Below are positions 17,931 to 26,856 of a stretch of DNA of 64,000 bases, piece after piece; position 1 is the first letter of the stretch, and every line of letters starts with the position of its first letter. The stretch comes from an uncultured Eubacteriales bacterium (GTDB lineage: Bacteria > Bacillota > Clostridia > Oscillospirales > CAG-272). Under the pieces are notes generated by a model that was not told the origin of the DNA, searched no databases, and was given only the letters and a program-made list of their open reading frames with translations. The translations under genes were made by a program, and so were the position numbers. Location of the stretch: positions 1 to 64,000 of the forward strand of contig CAKSQF010000009.1 of NCBI GenBank assembly GCA_934486825.1. Reading direction: 5' to 3'.

Positions 17931-18755
17931 TCAAAGCACGCACTTGAGAAACTGCTGTGTACGCGGATTTTTCGGGTGGTCAAAAAGCTCTGCGGGTGTT
18001 CCCTCTTCTGTAATTGCTCCGTCACTCATAAATATGACACGATCCGCAACCTCTCTTGCAAATCCCATTTCATGGGTAACGATCACCATCGTCATTCCTT
18101 CTGCGGCGAGCTTGCGTATCAGGTCAAGAACCTCGCCGACCATCTCGGGATCAAGCGCCGATGTAGGCTCGTCAAAAAGGATCACCTTCGGATTCATTGC
18201 GAGCGAACGCACTATTGCTATACGCTGCTTCTGCCCTCCCGACAGTGTTGACGGATAAACATTTTCCTTATCACGAAGTCCTATCCTGTCAAGAAGCGAG
18301 CAGGCATTTTCATATGCCTTTTCCTTTATCGATTTAACGCTTTCGGTGATCGGTTCGAGCGGCAGTTTTTGCTTTCTGAAAAGATTTGCAAACTTTCTGC
18401 AGGCATTCGCCCTTTTTTTCTGCGCAAGTCTAACCTTTCCTATATGAACCGGAGCGAGCATTATATTTTCTATTACGGTTTTATTGTTGAAGAGATTGAA
18501 CTGCTGGAACACCATTCCCATTCTCTCTCTGTGGCGGTTTATATCAACTCTCATATCGGCAAGGTTCTCGCCCTCAAAGAAGATCGAGCCGCCGGTCGGG
18601 TCCTCCATACAGTTGAGGCAGCGCAAAAATGTCGATTTTCCGCTTCCGGACGGTCCTATGACCACGACCTTCTCGCCATCGGCAACAGTCGTTGTTATCC
18701 CCTTCAATACTTCAACATCGCCGTATTTTTTTGTCAGATCAACGACCTCTATCAC
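17931..18755 (-). CDS. Polar amino acid ABC importer, ATP-binding protein
   Basis: GlnQ-type ATPase of 274 residues with Walker A GPSGSGKST, Q-loop VFQQFNLF, LSGGQKQRIA signature, Walker B VILFDEPTSALDPE and H-loop VTHEMGFA. It is about 30 residues longer than usual because of a basic insertion between LAPVHIGKV and LLDRIGL (about residues 108-143), in the helical subdomain. It overlaps the permease gene by 17 bases. It energises uptake of an amino acid through the adjoining permease and lipoprotein. Confidence 0.92.
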   Translation of the reverse strand: MIEVVDLTKKYGDVEVLKGITTTVADGEKVVVIGPSGSGKSTFLRCLNCMEDPTGGSIFFEGENLADMRVDINRHRERMGMVFQQFNLFNNKTVIENIMLAPVHIGKVRLAQKKRANACRKFANLFRKQKLPLEPITESVKSIKEKAYENACSLLDRIGLRDKENVYPSTLSGGQKQRIAIVRSLAMNPKVILFDEPTSALDPEMVGEVLDLIRKLAAEGMTMVIVTHEMGFAREVADRVIFMSDGAITEEGTPAELFDHPKNPRTQQFLKCVL

Positions 18756-19449
18756 TTTTCCCGAGGCTCCTTTCCATAATTTTTATGCAAAGTGTAATTA
18801 CAAGGACTATGACTATATACAGCAGTGCCATTACGATATACGGAATCATAAATTCGTAGCTGGTCGAGCCTATATTGTTGAAGGCAACATAAAGATCGAC
18901 CGCGCCGACGAACGAAACGACAGACGTCTCTTTGATAAGGGCGATAAATTCGTTACCGAGCGTCGGCAATATGTTTTTAACCGCCTGCGGAATGACAATC
19001 TTTATCATTGTGGTTGAATATGACAGACCCACCGATCTTCCGCCCTCCATCTGACCGCGATCGACCGACTGAATACCGCTCCTCATTATTTCGGATATAT
19101 ATGCGCCGCTGTTGAGTCCGAAAACACACACCGAAACGGTTACCGAATCAAGATTCAGTCCCATGAGCGGAAGCGCAACGTAATAAAACACAAGAAGCTG
19201 AACAACCATCGGCGTTCCGCGGAAAAGCGCAACATAAAAGGCGCATATTTTATCGAGCACACGCGGCAGGCGCTTATATTTCGGCATCACGCGCACAATG
19301 GCTATAAGCGTTCCTATCACTATACCGATAAGCAAACCGAGAACGGCAATCACTGCCGTGTTTTTCAGTCCGGTCAGCACCTCGCGATATCCGCCGTAAT
19401 CTATGAAATATTTGATGAAAGTTTGAATTTTTCTGTCAAAATCGGACAT
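18739..19449 (-). CDS. Polar amino acid ABC importer, permease
   Basis: Membrane permease of 236 residues with about five hydrophobic segments and the EAA-like loop of the His/Glu/Gln family (LNSGAYISEIMRSGIQSVDRGQMEGGRSVGLS). The N-terminal KNTAVIAVLGLLIGIVIGTLIA helix is typical. The last 17 bases overlap the ATPase start, and it lies 85 bases after the binding-protein gene, with a hairpin between them. Confidence 0.9.
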   Translation of the reverse strand: MSDFDRKIQTFIKYFIDYGGYREVLTGLKNTAVIAVLGLLIGIVIGTLIAIVRVMPKYKRLPRVLDKICAFYVALFRGTPMVVQLLVFYYVALPLMGLNLDSVTVSVCVFGLNSGAYISEIMRSGIQSVDRGQMEGGRSVGLSYSTTMIKIVIPQAVKNILPTLGNEFIALIKETSVVSFVGAVDLYVAFNNIGSTSYEFMIPYIVMALLYIVIVLVITLCIKIMERSLGKSDRGR

Positions 19450-19484
19450 CTTTTTATCCTTTCGTGAGGTTTACAAACAGCATT

Positions 19485-19512
19485 TGAGGCTGTCTCAGAC
19501 GAGACAACCTCA
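19485..19512 (-). promoter_or_regulatory. Intercistronic hairpin between binding protein and permease genes
   Basis: TGAGGCTGTCTC and GAGACAACCTCA form an imperfect stem-loop without a U-tract. Such hairpins behind binding-protein genes often stabilise the upstream transcript and raise its level over the membrane genes. That function is inferred. Confidence 0.5.
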
Positions 19513-19534
19513 TATGCCGCTCATTATCTGTTTT

Positions 19535-20374
19535 TTACTTATCGCCGTTGAGCGCCTTTACTATGCAGTCCGCCGGCGCGGAATCGATCACGACATAGTT
19601 TATGTTTCCGTTGAGCAGGTCCTGAACTGCCAGCGATCCGTTTTTATAACCCTTTCCGGTAACTTTGAAGTTGTTGGACGCATAATCGTCTTCGTTATTG
19701 ACGAACATCTTGCCGGTTGTTCCGTTCTGATAACCCACGGTGATCTTGCTGTCAAGCTTCTGAAGCTGTGCAATGACATCCTCTGCGGTCTTGCAGTTGT
19801 CAAAAGTCGTATCGTCCGAAGATACGATAAGCTTCTGCGATGCCTTATAGTAGGTTTCCGAGAAGTTGACGTGTTCCTTCCTGTCCTCTTTGACGGTAAG
19901 CCCGGCCATTGCTATGTCGCACTTGTGCTGTCCTACGCTGAGGCAGACCGCATCAAAATCCATGTTGTTTATTACAAGCTCTTTTCCGAGTTCTTCGGCA
20001 AGCAATGCCGCAATTTCCATATCGATACCGTAGTATGTATCGCCTTCCTTATACTCGAACGGTTCAAAGCTTGCGTTTGTCGCAACCACGAGCTGATCTT
20101 TTGAAGCATCATACTCTGCCGACTTCACGCCGACCTTTTCACTGCTTCCGAAATAGTGATCGCAGATCTCATCGAACTTTCCGTTTTCCTTGATCTTCTT
20201 GATAAACGCGTTCACCTTTTCAAGAAGCTCGGGCTGATCCTTGTCCACGCCGAACGCGTAATCCTCCTGAGTCAGCTCAATCTCAATGATCTTCGCTTTT
20301 TTTGCGCCGCCGCAACCGACAAGCATGGTTGCAATCATTATGAAGCATATCGCTCCGCAAATGAATTTTTTCAT
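19535..20374 (-). CDS. Amino acid ABC importer substrate-binding lipoprotein, apparently circularly permuted
   Basis: Lipoprotein of 279 residues with a signal peptide ending in MLVGCGG (lipid-modified Cys21). The main part (about residues 88-279) is a type II solute-binding fold beginning QLVVATNASFEPFEY with GIDMEIAALLA and CDIAMAGLT. Residues about 31-76 (IELTQEDYAFGVDKDQ to EICDHYFG) look like the C-terminal end of such proteins, here placed before the core, and the core stops just where that segment would follow. The start at 20374 has GGAGG; the extra ATG at 20398 does not. It serves the permease and ATPase downstream. Confidence 0.85.
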   Translation of the reverse strand: MKKFICGAICFIMIATMLVGCGGAKKAKIIEIELTQEDYAFGVDKDQPELLEKVNAFIKKIKENGKFDEICDHYFGSSEKVGVKSAEYDASKDQLVVATNASFEPFEYKEGDTYYGIDMEIAALLAEELGKELVINNMDFDAVCLSVGQHKCDIAMAGLTVKEDRKEHVNFSETYYKASQKLIVSSDDTTFDNCKTAEDVIAQLQKLDSKITVGYQNGTTGKMFVNNEDDYASNNFKVTGKGYKNGSLAVQDLLNGNINYVVIDSAPADCIVKALNGDK

Positions 20375-20418
20375 TTTTTTGTCCTCCGTAAAATGCATGT
20401 TTGAAATTTGATGTGCCT

Positions 20419-20447
20419 ATTATACTGCATAAAAATACATTTGTCAA
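20419..20447 (-). promoter_or_regulatory. Sigma-A promoter of the amino acid ABC operon
   Basis: TTGACA (20447-20442), 17-base spacer, TATAAT (20424-20419), about 45 bases before the lipoprotein start. Confidence 0.85.
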
Positions 20448-20496
20448 GAGGTTTTTTGAAAAAATATTCATTTTTTAAAAGTTTTTTTGCATATTA

Positions 20497-22323
20497 TCAA
20501 ACAAGCACATCAGCAGTTGCATCTTCCTCATACTGTCTTGTATAAAGTGCATAATAATGTCCCTTCAGTGCCATAAGCTCGGAGTGCCTGCCCTCCTCCA
20601 CTATCCTGCCGTTTTTGACAACAAGGATAATATCGGCATCAACCACGGTCGATAGTCTGTGTGCGATAACGAGCGAAGTTCTTCCCTTTGTGATTTCGGC
20701 GATCGCCGTCTGTATCTTCTTTTCGGTTATGGTATCGACTGATGCGGTCGCCTCATCGAGTATAAGTATACGCGGATCGGCAAGTATTGCCCTTGCAAAC
20801 GAAATAAGCTGTTTTTCGCCGGTAGACAGCAGATCGCCACATTCGCCGACCTCGCTGTTTATTCCGTTTTCCATACGCGCCACAACTTCGTCCGCCGACA
20901 CGCGTCTGAGAGCCGAATCTATTTCTTCGTCTGTTGCGTCCGGTTTTGCGTACCGCAGATTATCAAGGACTGTTCCCGAGAAAAGGTGAGGGGTCTGAAG
21001 CACATATCCGATATTGCTGTGAAGCCAGAGTTGTGAGCGGTCCCGTGCATCTCTGCCGTCGATCAGCACTTTGCCCGATGTAGGCTCATAAAATCTGCAC
21101 ACAAGATTAACAAGGGTGGATTTCCCCGCGCCGGTCTCTCCGACGATCGCAACATTCGATCCCTGCGGTATTTTCAGATTAAAGTGATCGAGCACGGTCT
21201 CCTCTCCGTCCGGATAATGAAAGGAAACATCGACAAATTCGATATCACCGTTAAGCTTTTCGAAGTTTTCCCTCTTCGGTTCAAAGGTCGTTCCGTATTT
21301 TTCGATAACATCGGGACGGTCGGCAACATCCGACTCGGTCGCGAGAAGCTTTGTCAGACGTTCGATATTTACCTGAACCGCGATCATATTGGAAATTGCA
21401 TCAATCACCCATCTTATCGGTTCGATTATCCCCTGCGCATATGACATAAGGAGCGAAAGGGTTCCTATGAGCATCACTCCCTGCTGTGTAATTATACCGC
21501 CGCGCCAGAGTACGATTGCGAGCGATATGGAGGAGGCAAAGATTATCGTCGAGCCGAACAATGCGCGTATTCTTGAGGTGTGCACCGACACCTTTTTCAT
21601 TTCACTGCTGTCCTTGCGGAATCCGCTCTCTATCCTGTCTTCCACAACCAGCGTTTTTATTGTTTTTGCCCCGGTTATTGCCTCATTGAAATCACCGGAT
21701 ATTCTTGAGTTTATATCCCTTATCCTGCGGTTAAGCTCGGTCAGTTTCTTTTCAAGCACACCTATCAGCAGTGTGACTGCCGGAACGACGGCAAGTATCA
21801 TCAATGCGAGCGGAAGATTTACCGCAAGCATGACCGCCGCCGCGCCTATCATGTAGGATATCTGCCATACCCCGTCCATAAGGCTCCACGACACAAGCTC
21901 ACCTATACGTGAGGTATCACTCATTATACGCGAATGTACATATCCTACGCTGTTCTGATTGAAATAGGAAAAAGAAAGCGTCTGGAGATGATTGAAGGAT
22001 GCCTCGCGCAGATCCCTGTCAACATTCACCTCGATATAAAGCGCCTGATATGAAGAAATGTAGTTTGTCACCGACGACATCGCAGTTGCCACAACATACA
22101 GGACTATGAAAAGCCACAGAGTCTCAAGCTCGCCCTTTCCGACGAAAACATCTATTGCATAGCGCTGGAAGAACGGCAGGATAATATCGATAACGCTTAC
22201 GGCAATTCCCATAAGGATCATCAGCGCATATCGCTTTTTGTATTTTTTCAGATAGGGCATAAGCCTCGGTATTCCGAAGAACCGAAGGTTTACCGCCTTT
22301 TTGTTTTCATTGTTTTCGGTCAT
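20497..22323 (-). CDS. Heterodimeric ABC exporter half, catalytic-type subunit
   Basis: Fused membrane and ATPase protein of 608 residues with six membrane helices, Walker A GETGAGKST, a divergent signature LLSTGEKQL instead of LSGGQ, and Walker B ILILDEATASVD with the catalytic glutamate. This is the pattern of the TM288/BmrD-type partner in heterodimeric multidrug exporters. It begins one base after the other half ends, behind GAGGG, so the two subunits are made in equal amounts. The substrate is unknown. Confidence 0.9.
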   Translation of the reverse strand: MTENNENKKAVNLRFFGIPRLMPYLKKYKKRYALMILMGIAVSVIDIILPFFQRYAIDVFVGKGELETLWLFIVLYVVATAMSSVTNYISSYQALYIEVNVDRDLREASFNHLQTLSFSYFNQNSVGYVHSRIMSDTSRIGELVSWSLMDGVWQISYMIGAAAVMLAVNLPLALMILAVVPAVTLLIGVLEKKLTELNRRIRDINSRISGDFNEAITGAKTIKTLVVEDRIESGFRKDSSEMKKVSVHTSRIRALFGSTIIFASSISLAIVLWRGGIITQQGVMLIGTLSLLMSYAQGIIEPIRWVIDAISNMIAVQVNIERLTKLLATESDVADRPDVIEKYGTTFEPKRENFEKLNGDIEFVDVSFHYPDGEETVLDHFNLKIPQGSNVAIVGETGAGKSTLVNLVCRFYEPTSGKVLIDGRDARDRSQLWLHSNIGYVLQTPHLFSGTVLDNLRYAKPDATDEEIDSALRRVSADEVVARMENGINSEVGECGDLLSTGEKQLISFARAILADPRILILDEATASVDTITEKKIQTAIAEITKGRTSLVIAHRLSTVVDADIILVVKNGRIVEEGRHSELMALKGHYYALYTRQYEEDATADVLV

Positions 22324-24168
22324 TTATTTTCCCTCTGCCGAATCGGCATCAGACAGCATACCGGTCTGTATACTGTATATTTTTGCATAAAGTCCGCCCG
22401 CCGCAACAAGCTCGTCATGCGTTCCCTCTTCAGCCACTCTGCCCTTATCAAGCACGATTATTTTATCGGCATGCATAAGGGTTGTTATTCTGTGTGCAAT
22501 CAGTATAACGGTCGCGCCCGCTGTTTTTTCGGCAAGAGCGGCACGGATTTTGGCATCGGTTTCGGTATCGACCGCCGAAAGCGAATCGTCAAACACCATT
22601 ATCGGCTTTTTGCCCACAAGCATTCTTGCGATTGCCGCGCGCTGTTTCTGCCCGCCCGAAAGCGTGACTCCTCTTTCGCCGACAAATGTATCGTATCCGT
22701 TTGCAAACTGTTCAACCGTATCATCAAGGCACGCGATCGACGCCGCCTCCCTTATCTCGGGCAGCTTTGCTTTATCTGCCGTTATCCCTATATTTTCTTC
22801 AAGCGTTCTCGAAAACATGAACGGCTCCTGAAGTACCATTCCGATACGGCTTCTCAGCCATTTTGCACTGATATCCGAGATATCGATACCTCCGACCGTG
22901 ATTTTCCCGTTTTCCGGCGGCAGATCATAAAGTCTGTCAAGCAGATACATCATTGTCGATTTTCCCGAGCCTGTTGCACCGAGTATTCCGAATGTGGTAC
23001 CTGCTCTGATCTCAAAGCTTACATCATTCAGGATATTCGGACAGTTCTCGTAAGCGAAGCTCACATGGTCAAACACTATATCGCCATTCATATCGGGTTC
23101 AAGCGCTCCCGGCTTATCCTTTTCGGTTTCGGATGAAAGAATATAGGATATACGTTTTACCGAAACGCCTGCCTTACTCAGCTCGGATATCATACGTCCG
23201 AGCTGTCTTATCGGCCATATAAGCATTGAATTGTAGGAAATAAATGCGATATACTGCCCGGCTGTCATTTCCGACTTTGTACACATCACTGCGCCGATCA
23301 CGATTATGAGCATCACCTGCAAGCCGGATATGAAATCGGAAGAGCACCAGAAGGCGGACATGACCGTACCGAGCTTCTCCCAAAGTCTGCAATAAAAGTT
23401 ATTCTGTCGGGCAAATTTATCCTTTTCGAAGCTTTCCTTTCCGAAGGCTCTGACAACGCGCACGCCCGTCAGATTTTCCTGCACGATTGCCGAGAGCTTT
23501 CCCTCATTTTCATCACATTCTTCAAAACGGCTTCCGATCATTCTGTGAAACAGAGCCGAATAGGCGATTATTACAGGCATTGTAAGCAATGCGGTAAGTG
23601 CAAGCTTCACATTCATCGAAAACATGAAAGAAAGGGCAAGCACAAGCATTATCACTATTCTGAATATTGACACAAGCTGTTCGGACAGAAAGCGTTTTAC
23701 CATATCGACATCCGATGTACAGCGTTGTATGATATCGCCGGTCTGATTTTTCATATGCCATGAAAAAGGCAGATGCTCTATATGGTTAAAAAGACTGTTG
23801 CGCATGGTAAGCACGGTAGTCTCTGCCGCTTTTGTGTAAAAAACCGTGAAAAAGTAGCGCATCACAGCCGACACGAACGCGATCGCAACAATCGCAAGTG
23901 CGGGAATCCACAGGTTCTCCGCAAGGTATGCGACCCCGCCGACCGCATCTGCAAGCTTTTGCGCGGCTGTCGGCAGATTTACGGTTTCCTTTCCTATCAC
24001 GGCATCGACGGTAAAGCTCACTACCTGCGGGCTGAGCATATCTGCCGCCGAGCTTATCATGACCGTGATGACCGTTATGATGTAAAAGAGCTTACTGCCC
24101 TTTAAAAACTTCCAAAGCATTTTTGCATTACTGAATTTTTTATCTTTATTTCCGACTGATTTCTTCAT
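22324..24168 (-). CDS. Heterodimeric ABC exporter half, degenerate-site subunit
   Basis: Exporter half of 614 residues with six membrane helices, Walker A GATGSGKST, canonical LSGGQKQRAA and Walker B IMVFDDSLSAVD, in which aspartate replaces the catalytic glutamate. Together with its partner this gives one consensus and one degenerate ATP site, as in TM287/288 and BmrCD. The start at 24168 (MKKSVGNKDKKF) has a GGGAAAG site; the longer frame begins with TTG and no ribosome site. First gene of the operon. Confidence 0.88.
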   Translation of the reverse strand: MKKSVGNKDKKFSNAKMLWKFLKGSKLFYIITVITVMISSAADMLSPQVVSFTVDAVIGKETVNLPTAAQKLADAVGGVAYLAENLWIPALAIVAIAFVSAVMRYFFTVFYTKAAETTVLTMRNSLFNHIEHLPFSWHMKNQTGDIIQRCTSDVDMVKRFLSEQLVSIFRIVIMLVLALSFMFSMNVKLALTALLTMPVIIAYSALFHRMIGSRFEECDENEGKLSAIVQENLTGVRVVRAFGKESFEKDKFARQNNFYCRLWEKLGTVMSAFWCSSDFISGLQVMLIIVIGAVMCTKSEMTAGQYIAFISYNSMLIWPIRQLGRMISELSKAGVSVKRISYILSSETEKDKPGALEPDMNGDIVFDHVSFAYENCPNILNDVSFEIRAGTTFGILGATGSGKSTMMYLLDRLYDLPPENGKITVGGIDISDISAKWLRSRIGMVLQEPFMFSRTLEENIGITADKAKLPEIREAASIACLDDTVEQFANGYDTFVGERGVTLSGGQKQRAAIARMLVGKKPIMVFDDSLSAVDTETDAKIRAALAEKTAGATVILIAHRITTLMHADKIIVLDKGRVAEEGTHDELVAAGGLYAKIYSIQTGMLSDADSAEGK

Positions 24169-24232
24169 AATTCTTTCCCGTACCGTCCGGAGAACCGGCA
24201 ATCATCAAAGCATCATTGGTGTAACGGCAACC

Positions 24233-24261
24233 ATTATAGCACAAATTTTCTTCAAATTCAA
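24233..24261 (-). promoter_or_regulatory. Promoter of the heterodimeric exporter operon
   Basis: TTGAAT (24261-24256), 17-base spacer, TATAAT (24238-24233). Confidence 0.75.
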
Positions 24262-24332
24262 TAGTTTTTATTATTTCAGCCGTAAAAAACAGTAAATCGG
24301 GTCAACAAACAATCTATTTTCCGCTTTTTATA

Positions 24333-24361
24333 TTGACTTTAACGTCATGCTGTGATATAAT
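24333..24361 (+). promoter_or_regulatory. Promoter of the CaCA antiporter gene
   Basis: TTGACT (24333-24338), 17-base spacer, TATAAT (24356-24361). A leader of about 80 bases follows before the start codon. Confidence 0.75.
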
Positions 24362-24448
24362 TACCGACGTCGCATGTGTCCGGTCGCACTGCCTGCAGGT
24401 TGCTTTGCCGCACACTGCTTTTATGTTTAAAAAACGGAGAACAAAATA

Positions 24449-25489
24449 ATGGAAGCCTTTCTCATGTACCTTTTGTTTGTAATCGGTGTTGTAATCATTG
24501 TCAAGGGAGGCGACTGGTTTGTCGATGGTGCCGTCTGGCTTGCCGAAATAACACGAATACCGAAATTCATAATCGGAGCAACGATTCTGAGCGTTGCGAC
24601 CACTCTCCCCGAAATAATCGTTTCGACGATCGCCGCGGTTGAGGGGCACGGAATACTTCTGTCGGGTGTTCCCGATGCCGTCGCATTGTCGCAGGACAAG
24701 GTCGGCATGGCGATCGGCAACGGCATAGGCTCGGTTATCTGCAACACTGCGATGATTCTTGCGATAAGCATCATATTCACGCCGTCTGTTATAAAGAGGA
24801 AGGATTTTGCTCCGAAGTCGGCGATTCTGATAATCGCAGTCGCAGCGCTTTTCCTGCTTTCACTCAGCGGATCGTTTTCGATGGTCGGAGCCGTCATTCT
24901 TCTTATTATCTTTGCACTCTACATTTTCGAAAATGTACGTTCCGCAAAATCGGAACATTCGGAGGCAGGCTCGGAAGCTCCCGCAAAGGATAAAAAATCG
25001 GTCATTATGAACATTCTGCGGATTGTTGTCGGTGCTGCCTGCATCGTTATCGGATCAAGACTGCTTGTAGACAACGGAAGCAAGATCGCTTCCTCATGGG
25101 GCGTTTCTGAGGCGATTATCGGGGTCACGATAGTTGCGATAGGAACATCGCTTCCCGAACTTGTGACCGCAATAACCTCAATCATAAAGAAGCAATCCTC
25201 AATGTCGGTCGGCAATATCATCGGTGCGAATGTCATAGATACGACCCTGATTCTCGCAACCTGTTCGTTCGTATACGGCGGCAAGCTTCCCGTCTCGGTA
25301 CAGAACATATATCTTGATTTTCCGATCGCAATCATCATATCGGCGATAGCCGCAGTACCCACTATCATCAAAGGCAGATTCAGCAGGTGGCAGGGATTTC
25401 TGATGCTTGCAATCTACATCGTTTATCTTCTGATCTCAACCGTATGGCTTGCTCCCTATTTATCACTGTTCGGAGCAAAGCTCGCATAA
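24449..25489 (+). CDS. Calcium/sodium antiporter (CaCA family, YrbG-like)
   Basis: Membrane protein of 346 residues with ten or so helices and two inverted alpha-repeats, GATILSVATTLPEIIVS near residue 46 and GVTIVAIGTSLPELVTA near residue 227, each with the ion-coordinating glutamate. An acidic and lysine-rich loop (SEHSEAGSEAPAKDKKS) joins the halves. It is expected to exchange Ca2+ or another divalent cation for Na+ or H+ across the cytoplasmic membrane. A CGGAG site precedes the ATG. It is monocistronic, with a terminator at 25557. Confidence 0.88.
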   Translation: MEAFLMYLLFVIGVVIIVKGGDWFVDGAVWLAEITRIPKFIIGATILSVATTLPEIIVSTIAAVEGHGILLSGVPDAVALSQDKVGMAIGNGIGSVICNTAMILAISIIFTPSVIKRKDFAPKSAILIIAVAALFLLSLSGSFSMVGAVILLIIFALYIFENVRSAKSEHSEAGSEAPAKDKKSVIMNILRIVVGAACIVIGSRLLVDNGSKIASSWGVSEAIIGVTIVAIGTSLPELVTAITSIIKKQSSMSVGNIIGANVIDTTLILATCSFVYGGKLPVSVQNIYLDFPIAIIISAIAAVPTIIKGRFSRWQGFLMLAIYIVYLLISTVWLAPYLSLFGAKLA

Positions 25490-25556
25490 CTATCCGGAAA
25501 AAGAAAAAACGACTGCAAAGATTTTAGCCGAGGTGCGATAACGAAGTATTTAAGTA

Positions 25557-25591
25557 AGGTGGCGGTACAGCGAAAGCTGTACCGCCACTTT
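25557..25591. terminator. Bidirectional intrinsic terminator
   Basis: AGGTGGCGGTACAGC and GCTGTACCGCCACTT around GAAA, between the convergent antiporter gene and the regulator remnant. Outer arms GATAACG and CGTTATC may extend the stem. Confidence 0.85.
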
Positions 25592-25597
25592 GCGTTA

Positions 25598-25828
25598 TCA
25601 GACTGTTTTCTTCTTTCGGTTTTTCATACCGAGTCTGCAATCGATTGCAATGCAATCCTCATCGGCAATATTTTTTATTCCGATAGTCTTGCAGTAAGGA
25701 GCTCCGGTAAAATGTTTTTTATATCCCGTTAAAATCATTTCCGGCTTTTCTTCAATTCTGTAATTCATTAGTTTACCGCCTTCCAAGATATAGTCAATAG
25801 CGTTTTGTATTCCGGTCATCCAATCCAT
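25598..25828 (-). pseudogene. Remnant of an AraC/GyrI-domain regulator (internal deletion)
   Basis: A 76-residue frame with a good AAGGAGG site. MDWMTGIQNAIDYI is the usual start of AraC regulators that carry a GyrI-like domain. The frame then jumps straight to GGKLMNYRIEEKPEMILTGYKK, the start of the ligand-binding half, with the helix-turn-helix region missing. Shortly after HFTGAPYCK the GyrI-like sequence is also lost and the frame ends in a basic tail. The gene therefore looks like a relic with a deletion of about 90 codons plus a lost 3' part. A working short protein cannot be excluded. Confidence 0.6.
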
Positions 25829-25891
25829 CGTATCCCTCCTTATCTGCCAATATTCTATCAAACGGTGATTTGATTTTCCCGATAATCTGTG

Positions 25892-26497
25892 CTAACTGCA
25901 ATCGGGTTTTTCTGTAATAAAGATATATGCAAATTCGGTCTCCCGCTTTTTTGTGTCGGCAAATCCGCATTTATGAAGCAGCAGCAGTGTCTCTTCGGGA
26001 TCATCCGGGTAGATTTCAATGCTGTGGTCGCCGAAATCAAGTCGGCTGTCGCAATTTTTATCGATCGAAAGCACAAATCTTCCTCCCGGTTCGAGAAGCG
26101 AAAACACCTTTCCGATCGCCGTCTCTTTATCTCTGATATGCATAAAGGTGAGCGACGAATAGATGAGATCAAATTTCTCCGAAAAATCGTAATACAGGAA
26201 ATCGGCACAGATAAGCCTTACGTTTCCCGACGCAAGGTGAGTCTCTGCGAGCCTCACGGTTTCGGGTGAAATATCTATTCCGCAAAAAGATCTGACCGCC
26301 GGAGCAACTCTGACTGCAAGCCGTCCGGTCCCGCAACCGATTTCAAGAACGCTCTGTATCTGACTTAGCTCAAGCATATCGATAAATGTTCCGCCGTCCC
26401 ATTTATCCATGTATGCGCGAAGCTCCGGCGGGTCGAGCACGGGATCATTACCGAGCTTTGCAAGTGCGTCGTAATGGCTGATTATTTCATCAATCAT
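25892..26497 (-). CDS. Class I SAM-dependent methyltransferase
   Basis: Protein of 201 residues with the SAM-binding motif VLEIGCGTGRLAVRV near residue 51, the acidic CGIDISPETVRLA motif II, CADFLYYDF and FDLIYSSLTFMHI. This is the Methyltransf_11/25 type acting on small molecules or on an unknown target. It lies between the regulator remnant and the feo operon on the minus strand, with no clear partner. Confidence 0.8.
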   Translation of the reverse strand: MIDEIISHYDALAKLGNDPVLDPPELRAYMDKWDGGTFIDMLELSQIQSVLEIGCGTGRLAVRVAPAVRSFCGIDISPETVRLAETHLASGNVRLICADFLYYDFSEKFDLIYSSLTFMHIRDKETAIGKVFSLLEPGGRFVLSIDKNCDSRLDFGDHSIEIYPDDPEETLLLLHKCGFADTKKRETEFAYIFITEKPDCS

Positions 26498-26579
26498 CGC
26501 ATTCTTCTCCCTTCTGTTTGTTTCACTGCCGGAATTATATCACATTCCCGCAAGAAAAGCAACATTCCAGAGACGAAAA

Positions 26580-26608
26580 AGTGCCTCCCGTTATTCACGG
26601 GAGGCACT
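26580..26608 (-). terminator. Terminator of the feo operon
   Basis: AGTGCCTCCCGT and ACGGGAGGCACT form a perfect 12-base stem with a U-tract on the minus strand, 10 bases past the Cys-rich gene. Confidence 0.85.
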
Positions 26609-26617
26609 CGGGTTATT

Positions 26618-26812
26618 TCAGCTTTTATGCTTTTTGTCGCTTTGTCCTTTATGGCAGGCTCCCGCCATGGCACAGTGAGCGCAATTGCATCCGCAGGACG
26701 ATTTGCCCTTCTTTTTGTCCCTGACAAGACTGAATATCACAGCCACAACAATCAGAATGAGTACAGCACAAATTATTATCGTTCCGATATTACCGGCAAT
26801 CCATGCAAGCAT
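26618..26812 (-). CDS. FeoB-associated Cys-rich membrane protein
   Basis: Small protein of 64 residues with one membrane helix (about residues 8-30) and a cysteine-rich cytoplasmic tail (CGCNCAHCAMAGACHKG). This is the layout of the FeoB-associated Cys-rich family found behind feoB in Clostridia, which may bind or hand over ferrous iron. ATG at 26812 has AAAGGAG at good spacing; the longer frame begins with TTG too close to that site. It follows feoB by 44 bases. Confidence 0.88.
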   Translation of the reverse strand: MLAWIAGNIGTIIICAVLILIVVAVIFSLVRDKKKGKSSCGCNCAHCAMAGACHKGQSDKKHKS

Positions 26813-26856
26813 AAAACTCAAAGCTCCTTTCGCAGATTTTCTTTCGGTTTACGCCT

